A DNA stretch of 64,000 bases from Cellulomonas wangleii (GCF_018388445.1 NZ_CP074405.1:3658001-3722000); one strand, 5' to 3'; shown: positions 25,207 to 33,905, counted from the first letter of the stretch. Made by a program: numbers and translations. Notes: generated by a model not told the origin, from the sequence alone.

Positions 25207-26906
25207 CCCGGGTGGTGGAGGTCAGCGCGGACGCGGTCGCGGGTGTGCGCTCGGACGTCGCGGCGGTGCGGGAGTCGCTGGACGCGGACTGGGGATCGCT
25301 GCGGTCGCGGGCGCTGGCGCTCGGGGTGCGCACCTCGGGGTTCGACGACGTGCTGGGCGCCCGTGACCGGCTGGGCACCCACGTGCTGCCCGTGGTCGAC
25401 CGGCACCTGGACCGGGCCCGGGCGCTGGAGCAGCTGCGGTACGGGTCGATGGGCGGACCGCTGCCCGTGCTCGACGTCGACCCCGCACCCCTCGCGGTGC
25501 CGTTCACCTCCTCCCCGATCGGCGACGGCGGCACGACCCTGACCTGGGCGGCGACCTCCCAGGCCGAGGTCGAGGCCGACGAGCAGCAGGCCCAGGAGTC
25601 CCGCGGGATCGGCGACTGGTTCGCCGACCGGTGGGACGACGCCTCCGACGCCGCGGCCGACGGCACCCAGTGGGTCGCCGACAAGGCCGGGCAGGCCTGG
25701 GAGGCCGTCACCGACGCCGGGGCGGCCATCGGCGACTGGTGGGAGCGCACCACCGCCGACCTCGGCACGTGGATCGACACCCACCTGGACGGGGTCCGCG
25801 AGTTCATCGGCCGACACGTGGCGGTCTTCCGGTTCCTGGCCGACGCCCTGCGGATCGTCGGGTGGATCCTGGTGGCCGTCGGGGTCGTGCTGTCCGTCGC
25901 GCTGGCGATCATCGGCGCCATGGGCGGCACCGCCGCCGGCGCGGTCTTCGGGTTCGGCGTCGGCGCTGTGCCCGGCGGAGCGGCCGGCGCCGTGGCCGGG
26001 CTGTCCCTCGGCCTGAAGGTCCTCGGCGTGGGGTTCACCCTGGTGTCGGTCGGGGACTTCCTCGACGTGGCCGCCGACTGGGGCGAAGGAAAGATCGACG
26101 GGCAGGAGCTGGTCAAGCGCGGGTCCATCGAGCTCGGCCTCGCCGTCACGTCGCTGATCGGCGTGGGGGTCGTCGGCAAGGTCCTGCAGAAGGCCCTCGC
26201 GCACCTGCCCGCGTCGTGGCGGCGGCGGATCGACGACTGGCTGACCCCCGCTGACGGTCGCACTCCGGCCGGCAAGCCCTCCGCATGGGTCGGCCCGGAC
26301 GGGCTTCGCCTCTCGGCCGACGAGGTGGCCGCGGTCGACGACCTCATGCGCAAGGCCGCGCGCGCGGAGCCGGACATCACCGACCCGCTCCAGCGCATGG
26401 TCGGGCAGGTCGACGGCGCGACCATGCCTGGGTTGGAGTACCGCCTGAAGGGCTCGGACTCGCTGTACCGCAAGATCGCGACGGACCTCATGGACGACGC
26501 GCCGCCCCGGGACGTCGCAGGCGCCCTCGCCCGGATCAAGGACGCGGTCCGCTACACCGCCCAGATCCCTGATGCCGACTTCGCCAGCGGGGTCGAGCGT
26601 GTGACGAGGGACCTGCGCGCGGAAGGGTTCACGCCCGTGTCGTGGAAGAACACCTTCGGTCAGCCGGGCTACCAGGGCATCAACAGCGCGTGGCGGTCCC
26701 CCGACGGACAGGTCTTCGAGCTCCAGTTCCACACCCCGACGAGCTTCGATGTGAAGATGCGGAGCCACGAGCTCTACGAACAGATTCGACTGCCCAACAT
26801 CAGCCCGCAGGAACGGGCCCGGCTCGAGGCGGAGTCGCAACGCGTGTTCGCCACCGTACCGACGCCACCCGGCGCACCCTCGATCCCAGCACCGGAGATC
26901 CGATGA
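25203..26906 (+). CDS. Polymorphic toxin with C-terminal RelA/SpoT-fold synthetase-like domain
   Basis: A 567-aa toxin. Residues 1-95 are helical (an ESX/LXG-like targeting head). A Trp-rich linker (135-205) and two or three hydrophobic segments (about 215-262 and 268-310) follow. The C-terminal domain (about 395-545) has RelA/SpoT features: RLKGSDSLYRKI (about 414-425), which matches the R-x-K-x-x-S...K substrate motif; then a DAVRYT strand, where the family has the catalytic Asp; GYQGINSAW; and FELQFHT, with the second acidic residue in E-x-Q-x-H-T. Such folds make (p)ppGpp or (p)ppApp, or pyrophosphorylate tRNA (toxSAS). Secreted versions are rare. Its stop overlaps the immunity gene (ATGA). 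Confidence 0.75.
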   Translation: MTRVVEVSADAVAGVRSDVAAVRESLDADWGSLRSRALALGVRTSGFDDVLGARDRLGTHVLPVVDRHLDRARALEQLRYGSMGGPLPVLDVDPAPLAVPFTSSPIGDGGTTLTWAATSQAEVEADEQQAQESRGIGDWFADRWDDASDAAADGTQWVADKAGQAWEAVTDAGAAIGDWWERTTADLGTWIDTHLDGVREFIGRHVAVFRFLADALRIVGWILVAVGVVLSVALAIIGAMGGTAAGAVFGFGVGAVPGGAAGAVAGLSLGLKVLGVGFTLVSVGDFLDVAADWGEGKIDGQELVKRGSIELGLAVTSLIGVGVVGKVLQKALAHLPASWRRRIDDWLTPADGRTPAGKPSAWVGPDGLRLSADEVAAVDDLMRKAARAEPDITDPLQRMVGQVDGATMPGLEYRLKGSDSLYRKIATDLMDDAPPRDVAGALARIKDAVRYTAQIPDADFASGVERVTRDLRAEGFTPVSWKNTFGQPGYQGINSAWRSPDGQVFELQFHTPTSFDVKMRSHELYEQIRLPNISPQERARLEAESQRVFATVPTPPGAPSIPAPEIR

Positions 26907-27160
26907 CACCCCAGACCGAGTACTTCGCCCTCCTGTGGGACGGCGACGACATCGCCCACCCACGCGCCGTCCTCCGACGGCGGCCCGCACCCGAGCAACC
27001 GTTCGAGGAGATCCTGCGCGCGGACGGCACCTGGGAGAACACCGGGATCCTCGCCCTGGTGCGCCTGAACATGTACGAGCACGACGTGCAGCCGATCAGC
27101 GCCGATGCTGCTCTCGAATTCGAGCGCCGGCTGCTGTCGGGAGGACTAAGCAAGGGCTGA
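26903..27160 (+). CDS. Predicted immunity protein for RelA-fold toxin, copy 1
   Basis: An 85-aa soluble protein, MTPQTEYFALLWDGDD...LNMYEHDVQPIS. It overlaps the toxin stop by 4 bp. A close homologue (30129-30395) follows the second toxin copy with the same overlap, so toxin tip and this gene move as one module. That makes cognate immunity the best reading. No named immunity family is recognised. Confidence 0.75.
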   Translation: MTPQTEYFALLWDGDDIAHPRAVLRRRPAPEQPFEEILRADGTWENTGILALVRLNMYEHDVQPISADAALEFERRLLSGGLSKG

Positions 27161-27435
27161 GGTCCGGGCGGAGGACCGCGCGCGGCGGCGACCGCCGGCG
27201 CCCCAGATCGATCGAGACCTCTCTGCCGCCCGGCCACCTCGCGCGAGAGCTGCACAACTACGAGTTCACCGGGCGCCTGCCGCACGGGCTGACGATCGAG
27301 GTCTCCGAGATCGAGCCGGCCTTCGGGCGTCCGGGAGGCGGCGTCCAGGTTCGCTTCATGAAAGGCACGAAGCCTGTTCCGATCGCCGACCTGCTGCCCG
27401 GCAGCGGCTCGCGCTACGAAGGAGTCCTCAAGTGA
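27161..27435 (+). pseudogene. Orphan TNT-like toxin tip
   Basis: No start codon with a ribosome-binding site exists, yet from about 27200 the frame ending at 27435 reads ETSLPPGHLAREL, then a Tyr-rich strand, then EIEPAFGRPGGGVQVRF and a final ADLLP segment. This matches the C-terminal half of TNT (tuberculosis necrotising toxin, NAD+ glycohydrolase) domains, which end in LPP...Y...G-x-I-x-PxFGxPGGGxQ. It is a displaced tip cassette whose stop overlaps the next immunity gene (GTGA). Confidence 0.7.
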
Positions 27436-27917
27436 CAGACCTCGGGCTGAACCCGGCACTGGCCGCACTCGCTCAGGACGCCCGGCTGCAGTGGGAGGCC
27501 GGACCGGACGGCGGGCTCGTCGTGGGCGAGTCGGAGGTGAAGCTCGTCGTCACCCGCGACGGCGAAGACTTCGTCATCGACCGCATCAGCCGGGGCGCGC
27601 CTGCCGGCACCCAGCTGCGCACCCGGGAGCGCTCTGCGGTCGAGCGGTACCTCGTCTCCTGGATCGGCGACGCTTGGCGCGAGAGTCACCGCCTGCCACG
27701 CGCCGTGCCCGACTCCTCCATCGCTGTCGCCGACATCATCGAGGGCGAGAACTGGGACGCGACCCTCACGTGGACCGAGGACGGGCGGCGGTCCACCGCC
27801 ACCGAGCTCAACGTCGGCGCAGCGCGCCGCCTGGCCGCCCTGCTCGCGCACGACCTCGACGCGCTCGTCGCCTCGTATCAGGCCCCGGAAGGGCGGCCTG
27901 CACTCGTGATCGTCTGA
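27432..27917 (+). CDS. Imm61-like immunity protein
   Basis: A 161-aa protein starting at GTG 27432, overlapping the TNT-like tip. The central segment SAVERYLVSWIGDAWRESHRLP matches the core of the Imm61 family, the usual neighbour of TNT toxins. A gene at 30497-30976 shares this core (LDRFLVL...SWRSRNRL). It likely blocks a TNT-type NADase, inferred from position and similarity. Confidence 0.65.
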   Translation: MTDLGLNPALAALAQDARLQWEAGPDGGLVVGESEVKLVVTRDGEDFVIDRISRGAPAGTQLRTRERSAVERYLVSWIGDAWRESHRLPRAVPDSSIAVADIIEGENWDATLTWTEDGRRSTATELNVGAARRLAALLAHDLDALVASYQAPEGRPALVIV

Positions 27918-27935
27918 CTCGACGGCCGCCCGGCC

Positions 27936-28235
27936 AGCACGACGATGGTCCGCTCGAAGCCGGCGTCGCCGAAGGGAGCGACCTGGCCACCACATCCCGT
28001 CACGCACTCGACCGCTTCCTGGTCCTGCCCGCCCGACAGAGCTGGCGTTCCAGGAATCGCCTTCGACCGCTGCGGGCACCTTCCGGTGACGGCCCCCTCG
28101 AACGTGACCGCGCGCGCCGACGGGCCGGGCTGGTCGGTGGACTGGACCGACCTCAAGGGCCCACAGCGCGCGACGCTCTGGTCGCAGTTCGACGCCCACG
28201 AGCTAGCCCTGGGTGACGGCGACCTCGTCCGGCGA
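27936..28235 (+). pseudogene. Decayed copy of the Imm61-like gene at 30497-30976
   Basis: The segment TTSRHALDRFLVLPA...SWRSRNRLRPLRAPSG occurs in one frame. After about 28085 the match continues in another frame as RADGPGWSVDWTDLKGPQ and WSQFDAHELA. Both align with the intact gene at 30497-30976. The 5' end is missing and a frameshift is present. Confidence 0.8.
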
Positions 28236-28284
28236 CCCTGCGAGAGCTCGGGCCACGGTTCGCGCATCCCTCACCCCCGAGGCG

Positions 28285-28914
28285 TCAGCACCCGACCGTG
28301 AACTCCGCCTCCTCGACACGCCAGGTCGCTCCGCCGTCAGGGCTCGCCAACGTCATCGCCGAGCCCACGAACTGGGCGTACTCGGCTTGCTCGAGAGTCA
28401 GCGGGGCCGCGGCGTCCGGCATCGTGAACCTGACGTCGGCGTAGTCCTCGCACACCGACGCCGTGGCGGTCGCGCCGTCGACCACGACGTCGGAGATGGT
28501 GACGCGCAAGGCCCCCTCGTACCCCCATCCGGCCTCGCGATCCCTCTGCACCAGGGACTCGACCCAGGTGAGCTGGCTCGGCGAGACCGTCGACGCGAGG
28601 CCAGGGCTGATCGCGCCCTCCTTCTGGGACCGCCAGGTCTCCACCTCGGTCCTCGCGACCGCGTCGTGCGCTGCGGCGGCCGGACCCCTCAGGTCAGGGA
28701 TGTCGACGAAGACGATCCCCGCACCGTCCGGGTCCGACAGGTCGGACGCCGTGACCTCGGCGGGCGTCGGGGACGGCGTCGGCGAGGGCGTCGGCGACGG
28801 CGTGGGTGACGCCGACGCCGACGCCGTCGGCTCCGCCGTCGCGGCCTGCTCGACCGCGCACCCCGCGAGCCCCGTCACGACCACCCCGACGACCAGCACC
28901 GTCGTACGACGCAC
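28285..28914 (-). CDS. Lipoprotein with Pro-Thr-Ser repeat linker
   Basis: A 209-aa lipoprotein. GTG 28914 has GGAGG 6 nt upstream. The signal peptide VRRTTVLVVGVVVTG is followed by the lipobox LAGC (Cys about residue 19). A (SPTP)n linker (about 40-52) precedes a globular domain of about 150 residues ending EEAEFTVGC, with Cys residues possibly bridged. Its middle resembles general actinobacterial lipoproteins with NTF2-like folds; a firm family is not recognised. It interrupts the toxin/immunity array on the opposite strand. Confidence 0.75.
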   Translation of the reverse strand: MRRTTVLVVGVVVTGLAGCAVEQAATAEPTASASASPTPSPTPSPTPSPTPAEVTASDLSDPDGAGIVFVDIPDLRGPAAAAHDAVARTEVETWRSQKEGAISPGLASTVSPSQLTWVESLVQRDREAGWGYEGALRVTISDVVVDGATATASVCEDYADVRFTMPDAAAPLTLEQAEYAQFVGSAMTLASPDGGATWRVEEAEFTVGC

Positions 28915-29159
28915 CACACACCTCCACGCCACCGCGCACCGTGCGCCGCAGACCGCGCGAATGGTAGCAAAGCGGACGCTCGGGTGGGCATCAGCGTGCA
29001 GGACATGGTCGAGCCCGGAGCTGCACGGCACGACGTCCTCGAGCGGCGCGAGGGTGTCCGTCAGTGGCGCCGGCAGCGGCGGGCGCGGGCGCGAGGAAGC
29101 GCGCCGTGACGCAGCATCGAGATGGCGCCGGGAACGCCCGGCGCGATCGTCCGCACGAC

Positions 29160-29215
29160 GAGCAAGGAGAGCACGCACGGGTATCGACGACCTCCGGGGC
29201 AAGGCCTCCGACGCG
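29160..29215 (+). pseudogene. Remnant MT0933-like start with lost initiation codon
   Basis: An AAGGAGA site is followed by ACG then codons for GIDDLRGKASDA, matching the N-terminus MGIDDL...KA of MT0933-family proteins (compare 6447). The start has become ACG, and the sequence breaks into toxin-copy DNA at about 29216. It marks a recombination junction. Confidence 0.55.
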
Positions 29216-29216
29216 T

Positions 29217-30132
29217 GGCCGGGCTGTCCCTCGGCCTGAAGGTCCTCGGCGTCGGATTCACCCTGGTCTCCGTCGGGGACTTCCTCGACGTGGCTGCCGA
29301 CTGGGGCGAGGGCAAGATCGACGGGCAGGACCTCGTCAAGCTCGGCTCCCTGGAGCTCGGACTGGCCCTCACGTCCCTCATCGGCGTCGGGGTCGTCGGG
29401 AAGATCCTGCAGAAGGCCGTGAAGCACATGCCCGCGTCGTGGCGGCGGCGGATCGACGACTGGCTGGCTCCACCCAACGACCGCCACCGTCCACCCGGCT
29501 CGGCAACTGAGTGGGTAGGACCGAACGGGCTGCGGCTCTCCGGCGACGAGGTCGCCGAGGTCGACGCGCTCCTGCTCGCGGCGTCCCGTTCCGAGCCGGC
29601 CATCACAACTGGGCTTCAGCGCACATTGGGCCGGATCGACGGGGCGACGATGCCGGGGCTCGAGTTCCGACTGAAATCTCCGGACTCGCTCTACCGCAAG
29701 ATCGCGACCGACCTCGAGGGCAACGAACCACCGCGAGACGTCAGACGTGCCGTGTCAAGGATCAAGGACGCGGTCCGCTACACCGCGCAAGTCCCGGACG
29801 CCGACTTCGCGCGCGGAGTCGAACTCGTCACAAGCGACCTCTCGGCGCGGGGCTTCACACCTGTGTCGTGGAAGAACACCTTCGGTCAACCCGGGTACCA
29901 AGGCATCAACAGCGCCTGGCGGTCACCCGACGGGCAAGTTTTCGAGCTCCAGTTCCACACTCCAACGAGCTTCGATGTGAAGATGCGTAGCCACGACGTC
30001 TACGAGCGGTTGAGGCTGCCCAACCTGAGCCGGCAGGAACGAACTCGACTCCTCGCCGAGACGGTGCGGATCTTCGAGACCGTGCCCATGCCACCCGGGG
30101 CCACTGCCCTCAGAGGACCGGAGATCAGATGA
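29217..30132 (+). pseudogene. Second, 5'-truncated copy of the RelA-fold toxin
   Basis: From about 29217 the sequence matches the toxin at 25203-26906 from AGLSLGLKVLGVGFTLVSVG (its residue about 266) to the end. The catalytic-domain motifs are kept: RLKSPDSLYRKI, DAVRYT, GYQGINSAW, FELQFHT. The targeting head and linker are missing. The open frame starts at ATG 29122 without a clear ribosome-binding site. It is best seen as a silent donor cassette that could recombine with the full toxin. Its stop overlaps its own immunity gene (ATGA). Confidence 0.75.
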
Positions 30133-30395
30133 CAGCCCACACCGAGTACTTCGGGATCCTGTGGGACGGCGACAGCGCCTCCCGACCTCGAGCCATTCTG
30201 CGGCGGCGGCCTGTCGGCGACGAATGGGAAGAGGAGCTCCTCCGCAGTGACGGGACGTGGGAGGGCACCGGCATCCTGGCGCTGGTGAGCCTCAACATGT
30301 ACGAGCACGACGTGCAGCCGATCAGCGCTGCCACAGCCCGTGACTTCGAGCGACGCCTCCTGTCCCGACGCCCTGCGGAGCATGACGAGAGCTGA
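30129..30395 (+). CDS. Predicted immunity protein for RelA-fold toxin, copy 2
   Basis: An 88-aa homologue of 26903-27160: MTAHTEYFGILWDGD at the start, LNMYEHDVQPIS near the end. The sequence has diverged enough to suggest it protects against a slightly different toxin tip. It overlaps the truncated toxin copy by 4 bp. Most of the middle is charged with no targeting signal. Confidence 0.75.
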   Translation: MTAHTEYFGILWDGDSASRPRAILRRRPVGDEWEEELLRSDGTWEGTGILALVSLNMYEHDVQPISAATARDFERRLLSRRPAEHDES

Positions 30396-30500
30396 GCACC
30401 GATCGGGGATCGCGGGTTCCGATGGAGCGACGTCATCGCCGAGCTCACACGAGAGACCGTCGCCCGTCCGTTCCACATCAAGGAAGGTGGCCTCGAGTGA
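30396..30500 (+). pseudogene. Orphan toxin tip remnant
   Basis: A frame open right after the immunity stop reads RGFRWSDVIAELTRET... and ends HIKEGGLE at a TGA that overlaps the next GTG. About 33 codons of a toxin C-terminus are kept, with no start. The toxin family is not recognised. The arrangement repeats the tip-immunity junction seen three times upstream. Confidence 0.6.
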
Positions 30501-30976
30501 CGCTCACGCAGCCCGAGCTCCTGCTCTCATTCGTCGTCGAGGCGGGTGGTGTCGCCGAGCAGCGCGGTGACGTGCTGCACCTCCGCCTCGACGACGTGAC
30601 GCTCCTCGTCCGTGCCGACGAGGGCCGTTACGTCGTCGAGCACATGGAGCGCGGCGTCGTCGAAGGGACCGACCTCGACACCACGTCCCGTCACGCTCTC
30701 GACCGCTTCCTGGTCCTGTCCGCCGGCCAGAGCTGGCGTTCCAGGAATCGTCTTCGCCCACTGCGGGCACCTTCCGGGGGCATCTCGGAGGTGACCGTGC
30801 GCGCCGACGGTCCGGGATGGTCGGTGGACTGGGCCGACCTCGAAGGCCCGCAGCATGCGACTCTCTGGTCGAAGTTCGACGCCCACGAACTGGCCCGGGC
30901 ACTCCCCCACACGCTGCAGGACGTCGCCGCGTCGATCCGAGACGTCGACGGGCGCCCGTTGTACGAGGTGGTGTGA
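30497..30976 (+). CDS. Imm61-like immunity protein
   Basis: A 159-aa protein from GTG 30497, with AAGGAAGGTGG upstream and overlapping the tip remnant. It contains SRHALDRFLVL...SWRSRNRLRP, which aligns with the core of the protein at 27432-27917, so both belong to one immunity family. An inactivated copy lies at 27936-28235. The C-terminal half (DGPGWSVDW, WSKFDAHELARALP) has alternating strands and a helix. Confidence 0.65.
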   Translation: MTLTQPELLLSFVVEAGGVAEQRGDVLHLRLDDVTLLVRADEGRYVVEHMERGVVEGTDLDTTSRHALDRFLVLSAGQSWRSRNRLRPLRAPSGGISEVTVRADGPGWSVDWADLEGPQHATLWSKFDAHELARALPHTLQDVAASIRDVDGRPLYEVV

Positions 30977-30996
30977 CGGATGCGGGAGCAACTCCC

Positions 30997-31377
30997 ATGA
31001 AGTCCGCGTTCCTCGTGTCCGCCGCCGAGTCGTTCGAGGACGACGTCTGGCGTGCCGCGCGCAGCCTCGGGGGGGACGTCTCCGAGGCGTCCACGCGGGT
31101 CCAGGACGAGCAGGGACGCGTGCTGCTGATCACCGGCGGTCTCGGTCTCGACGGCGCGGGCGCGTGGCAGGACGACCTGGTCTCGTCCCCGGGCCTGGAC
31201 GCCCTGCCCGATCTCAGCACAGCCGCAGCGGTCCTCGTCGAGTGCCGGTGGGAGGACCTGTTCGCCTCCTGGATCGCAAGGCTCGCCGCGCTCCTGCCTG
31301 GGGCTGCGTGGGTCGTGGACGACGACGGCGTCGTGTGGCCGGCGACGCGCGTCGATCCGGAGGGCGTGCGGTTGTGA
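30997..31377 (+). CDS. Hypothetical protein, possible immunity gene
   Basis: A 126-aa soluble protein, MKSAFLVSAAESFEDD...TRVDPEGVRL. The ATG has GGGAG 8 nt upstream; a GTG at 30973 overlapping the previous stop by 4 bp would add eight residues and fit the array's pattern. No family is recognised. Its position at the end of the immunity array and its size suggest, but do not prove, an immunity role. Confidence 0.6.
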   Translation: MKSAFLVSAAESFEDDVWRAARSLGGDVSEASTRVQDEQGRVLLITGGLGLDGAGAWQDDLVSSPGLDALPDLSTAAAVLVECRWEDLFASWIARLAALLPGAAWVVDDDGVVWPATRVDPEGVRL

Positions 31378-31454
31378 TGGTTGGGGTCGCCGTCGCTCGG
31401 ATAGCGGCACCCGCGGTCCACAAGCGCCCGTCCCAGGCTTTCGGGGCCCCACTT

Positions 31455-31468
31455 CTTGCAGCTGCAAG
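31455..31468. promoter_or_regulatory. Perfect 14-bp palindrome upstream of hypothetical gene
   Basis: CTTGCAGCTGCAAG lies 17 bp before the likely GTG start at 31486. It could be an operator for a dimeric regulator. No clear -35/-10 pair is seen. Confidence 0.5.
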
Positions 31469-31485
31469 GCGCATATCGTGGATGC

Positions 31486-31875
31486 GTGACGAGGAAGTCG
31501 GACCGCCGAAGCACCTTCGCAGACCTGGTGCGAGAAGTCCGTGAGCATCCGATGGTCAGCGAGCCGGAGCCCGGGGGCGTCACTGACCCGGAAGGGACGC
31601 GCTGGCGGCCGAGCACGAGCAGCATCAGTGAAGGGCAGGCGCTCGCTCTTCTGAAGGATGGCGCGCGTGTGGCCTGGGACCCGTGCGGCTGTGGTGGCTA
31701 CTGCGGGTTCACCTGGTTCGGGCCGGAGGAGACGACCCGCTTGGTCGCCTCTGGAATGCCCACGGTACGGAACACGAAGCGACGGCACGGGAACATCAGC
31801 GCGTGGACGGACGGCGACGGTCGGGTCCTCGTCGTTGCGGAGGATGCAGTCCGCTGGGCAGACCTCATGGCGTAG
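31486..31875 (+). CDS. Hypothetical protein
   Basis: A 129-aa soluble protein from GTG 31486 (ATG 31553 is an alternative start). The middle contains a Cys/Gly-rich turn, WDPCGCGGYCGFTWF (about residues 64-78), whose three Cys could bind a metal. No family is recognised. It ends 24 bp before the convergent response regulator. Confidence 0.55.
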   Translation: MTRKSDRRSTFADLVREVREHPMVSEPEPGGVTDPEGTRWRPSTSSISEGQALALLKDGARVAWDPCGCGGYCGFTWFGPEETTRLVASGMPTVRNTKRRHGNISAWTDGDGRVLVVAEDAVRWADLMA

Positions 31876-31899
31876 CGGGCCGCTCCGAACCTGTCGGCG

Positions 31900-32562
31900 T
31901 CAGCCGTGATCCGGCACCGCGGAGCCGGCCAGCGCCACGAGCATGGCGACCTGCACCCTGCCCGCCACGCCGAGCTTCTCCATCGCCCGGGCCAGGTGCG
32001 TCTTGACGGTCGCCTCGGAGACGAACAGCTCCCGTGCGATCTCGCCGTTGGAACGGCCCGCGGCGACCGCCAGCGCCACGTCGTTCTCGCGCTCGGTGAG
32101 GACGCGCAGCCTCTCCTGCGCGTCACGGCTCGCCGCGGCGGCACGGTCCGTGCTGACCTGCTCCATGACCGTGCGGGCAGCGCGCGGGGAGAGGGCTCCC
32201 TCCCCCGCCGCCACGTCGCGGACCGCTGCGACGATCTGGTCCGGCGAGGAGTCCTTGGCGAGGAACCCGTCTGCGCCGGCGCGCACGGCGTCGAGGATCA
32301 CGGACTCGGTGTCGAACGACGTCATGGCGATGACCCCGGGCGGTGTCGGCAGCGCGCGGAGCAGCTCGGTGGCGCGGATGCCGTCGACCCGCGGCATGCG
32401 CAGGTCCATGAGCACGACGTCGGGGTGGTGGGCCTGCGTCTGCGTGACGGCCTCGTCGCCGTCGCCCGCCTCGGCCACGACCTCGATGTCGTCGGGGCGC
32501 AGGATCGTCCGCAGCAGCAGACGCACCATGGGGTCGTCGTCGACGACCAGGACTCGGATCAC
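31900..32562 (-). CDS. NarL/FixJ (LuxR-type) response regulator
   Basis: A 220-aa regulator starting at GTG 32562, judged by the IRVLVVDDDPMVR beginning. The acidic triad D8-D10, phospho-acceptor Asp53 in VVLMDLRMPR and FLAKDSSPDQI mark the receiver. LTERENDVALAVAAGRSNGE...ATVKTHLARAMEKLGV is the LuxR helix-turn-helix. It partners the kinase at 32619-33905, 56 bp upstream in the same operon, and is a distinct paralogue of the 15738 regulator. Confidence 0.92.
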   Translation of the reverse strand: MIRVLVVDDDPMVRLLLRTILRPDDIEVVAEAGDGDEAVTQTQAHHPDVVLMDLRMPRVDGIRATELLRALPTPPGVIAMTSFDTESVILDAVRAGADGFLAKDSSPDQIVAAVRDVAAGEGALSPRAARTVMEQVSTDRAAAASRDAQERLRVLTERENDVALAVAAGRSNGEIARELFVSEATVKTHLARAMEKLGVAGRVQVAMLVALAGSAVPDHG

Positions 32563-32618
32563 GTGCCCGACGGTACCCACGACCCCCGACACCGGTTGCA
32601 CCGTGCGGCGTGCTGCGC

Positions 32619-33905
32619 TCAGGGATGCGTTGCTGCCGGCCACGGCAGGTGCACGCGCACCACGAACCGTCCGTCGCGAGGCCCGGCCTCGAATCGACCG
32701 CCGAGCGCCACCGCCCGCTCGCGCATCCCGATGAGCCCGGCGCCGCCAGGGCCATCCGGCACGTCATTCACCAGCCCGTTGGCGACGGTCACGTCGACCC
32801 CGTCACCCGGCCGTGCCCGCAGGTCGACCTCGACGCGGGTTCCCGGTGCGTGCTTCACCGCGTTCGTCAGCGACTCCTGGACCACCCGGTACACGGCCCG
32901 CGTCAGGGCGGGCGGCGCGTCGTCCCCGCCGTCGACGAAGACCGTGGCCCCGATGTCCGCCCCGGCACTGCGGGCCTCGTCGATGAGCGCCACCAGGTCG
33001 ACCAGACGGGGGGCCGGGCCGGCGTAGCGGTCGGCGCTGTCGTCACCCGCGGTGCGCAGGCTCGCGATCAGGACGCGCATCTCCTCGAGCGCGCGGTGCG
33101 CGGACGAGCGCATGGAGCGTGCCGACCCCGTCACGTCCGTCCCGGGGTCGTCGGCCGTGACCTCGAGCGCCGCGGCGTGCAGCGACACGAGCGACAGGTG
33201 GTGGGCCACGGTGTCGTGCATCTCGCGTGCGATGAGCTCCCGCTCCTCCTGCCGCGTGAGCTCGGTCCGCAGCTCCGCCGCCTGCGTGCGCAGCGTCGCT
33301 GCCTGCTGCTCGCTCTCGGCGGCCGCGCGGCGCGCGGTGCGGGCGGCGTCCCCGAAGCGCCGGACCAGCCCGACGACCACGGCCACGGCGAGCACGGCGG
33401 CACCCATGGCGACGTACCCGCCGCCCGTCAGGTACATCCGCTCTCCTGTCGCCGCGTCGGTCGTCGCCCACATGACGGCGTCGCCCTCACGCCGCCAGTC
33501 CCGGACCAGCGACGCGGCCACCGCAGCGCCCACGGCGGCCGTGCACCATGCGGCGATGCGTAGCGTCGCGGTGGCGAGCACCCACGGCAGCGCGATCAGC
33601 GCGGCGAGCGCGCCCACCGGCATCAGGGCGCCGGCGACCGCCGTGCCGAGGCAGACCGCGACGGGATACCGGCGACGCCGGACCAGCGCGGCAGCCGCGG
33701 CGAGCGCCACGAGCATGAGGAGCAGACCGAGGAACGCGTAGCCGACGGAGAGGTCCGGACCCGACGGCACGGAGAACGCCACCTCGGTGAGCCCGAGAAA
33801 GCCGGCTGCCAGGACGGCCACCGCCGTGCCCGGCGTGTCCGCCCACCTGCGCCACCACGGCGCGGCGCGGCCCTCGGCGGGCGGGACCGGGGAGGACGTC
33901 GACAT
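32619..33905 (-). CDS. Sensor histidine kinase (NarL-type)
   Basis: A 428-aa kinase. The N-terminal part holds about five membrane helices (residues 30-185), then a coiled linker, the HisKA_3 box REMHDTVAHHLSLV with phospho-acceptor His near 229, and the HATPase domain (QESLTNAVKHAPG, ANGLVNDVPDGPGGAGLIGM). No extracellular sensor domain is present, as in intramembrane-sensing kinases. It is divergent from the DUF4352-type gene at 34076, a possible target. Confidence 0.92.
   Translation of the reverse strand: MSTSSPVPPAEGRAAPWWRRWADTPGTAVAVLAAGFLGLTEVAFSVPSGPDLSVGYAFLGLLLMLVALAAAAALVRRRRYPVAVCLGTAVAGALMPVGALAALIALPWVLATATLRIAAWCTAAVGAAVAASLVRDWRREGDAVMWATTDAATGERMYLTGGGYVAMGAAVLAVAVVVGLVRRFGDAARTARRAAAESEQQAATLRTQAAELRTELTRQEERELIAREMHDTVAHHLSLVSLHAAALEVTADDPGTDVTGSARSMRSSAHRALEEMRVLIASLRTAGDDSADRYAGPAPRLVDLVALIDEARSAGADIGATVFVDGGDDAPPALTRAVYRVVQESLTNAVKHAPGTRVEVDLRARPGDGVDVTVANGLVNDVPDGPGGAGLIGMRERAVALGGRFEAGPRDGRFVVRVHLPWPAATHP

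Noticed and set aside
24898..26906. A complete type VII secretion system
   Set aside because: Only a WXG100-like partner and a toxin are present; no EccC/EssC ATPase or membrane components lie in the window.
28740..28830. A CRISPR-like or regulatory repeat array
   Set aside because: The GC-rich 6-12 bp periodicity is the coding sequence of a (SPTP)n linker in a lipoprotein. No spacers occur.
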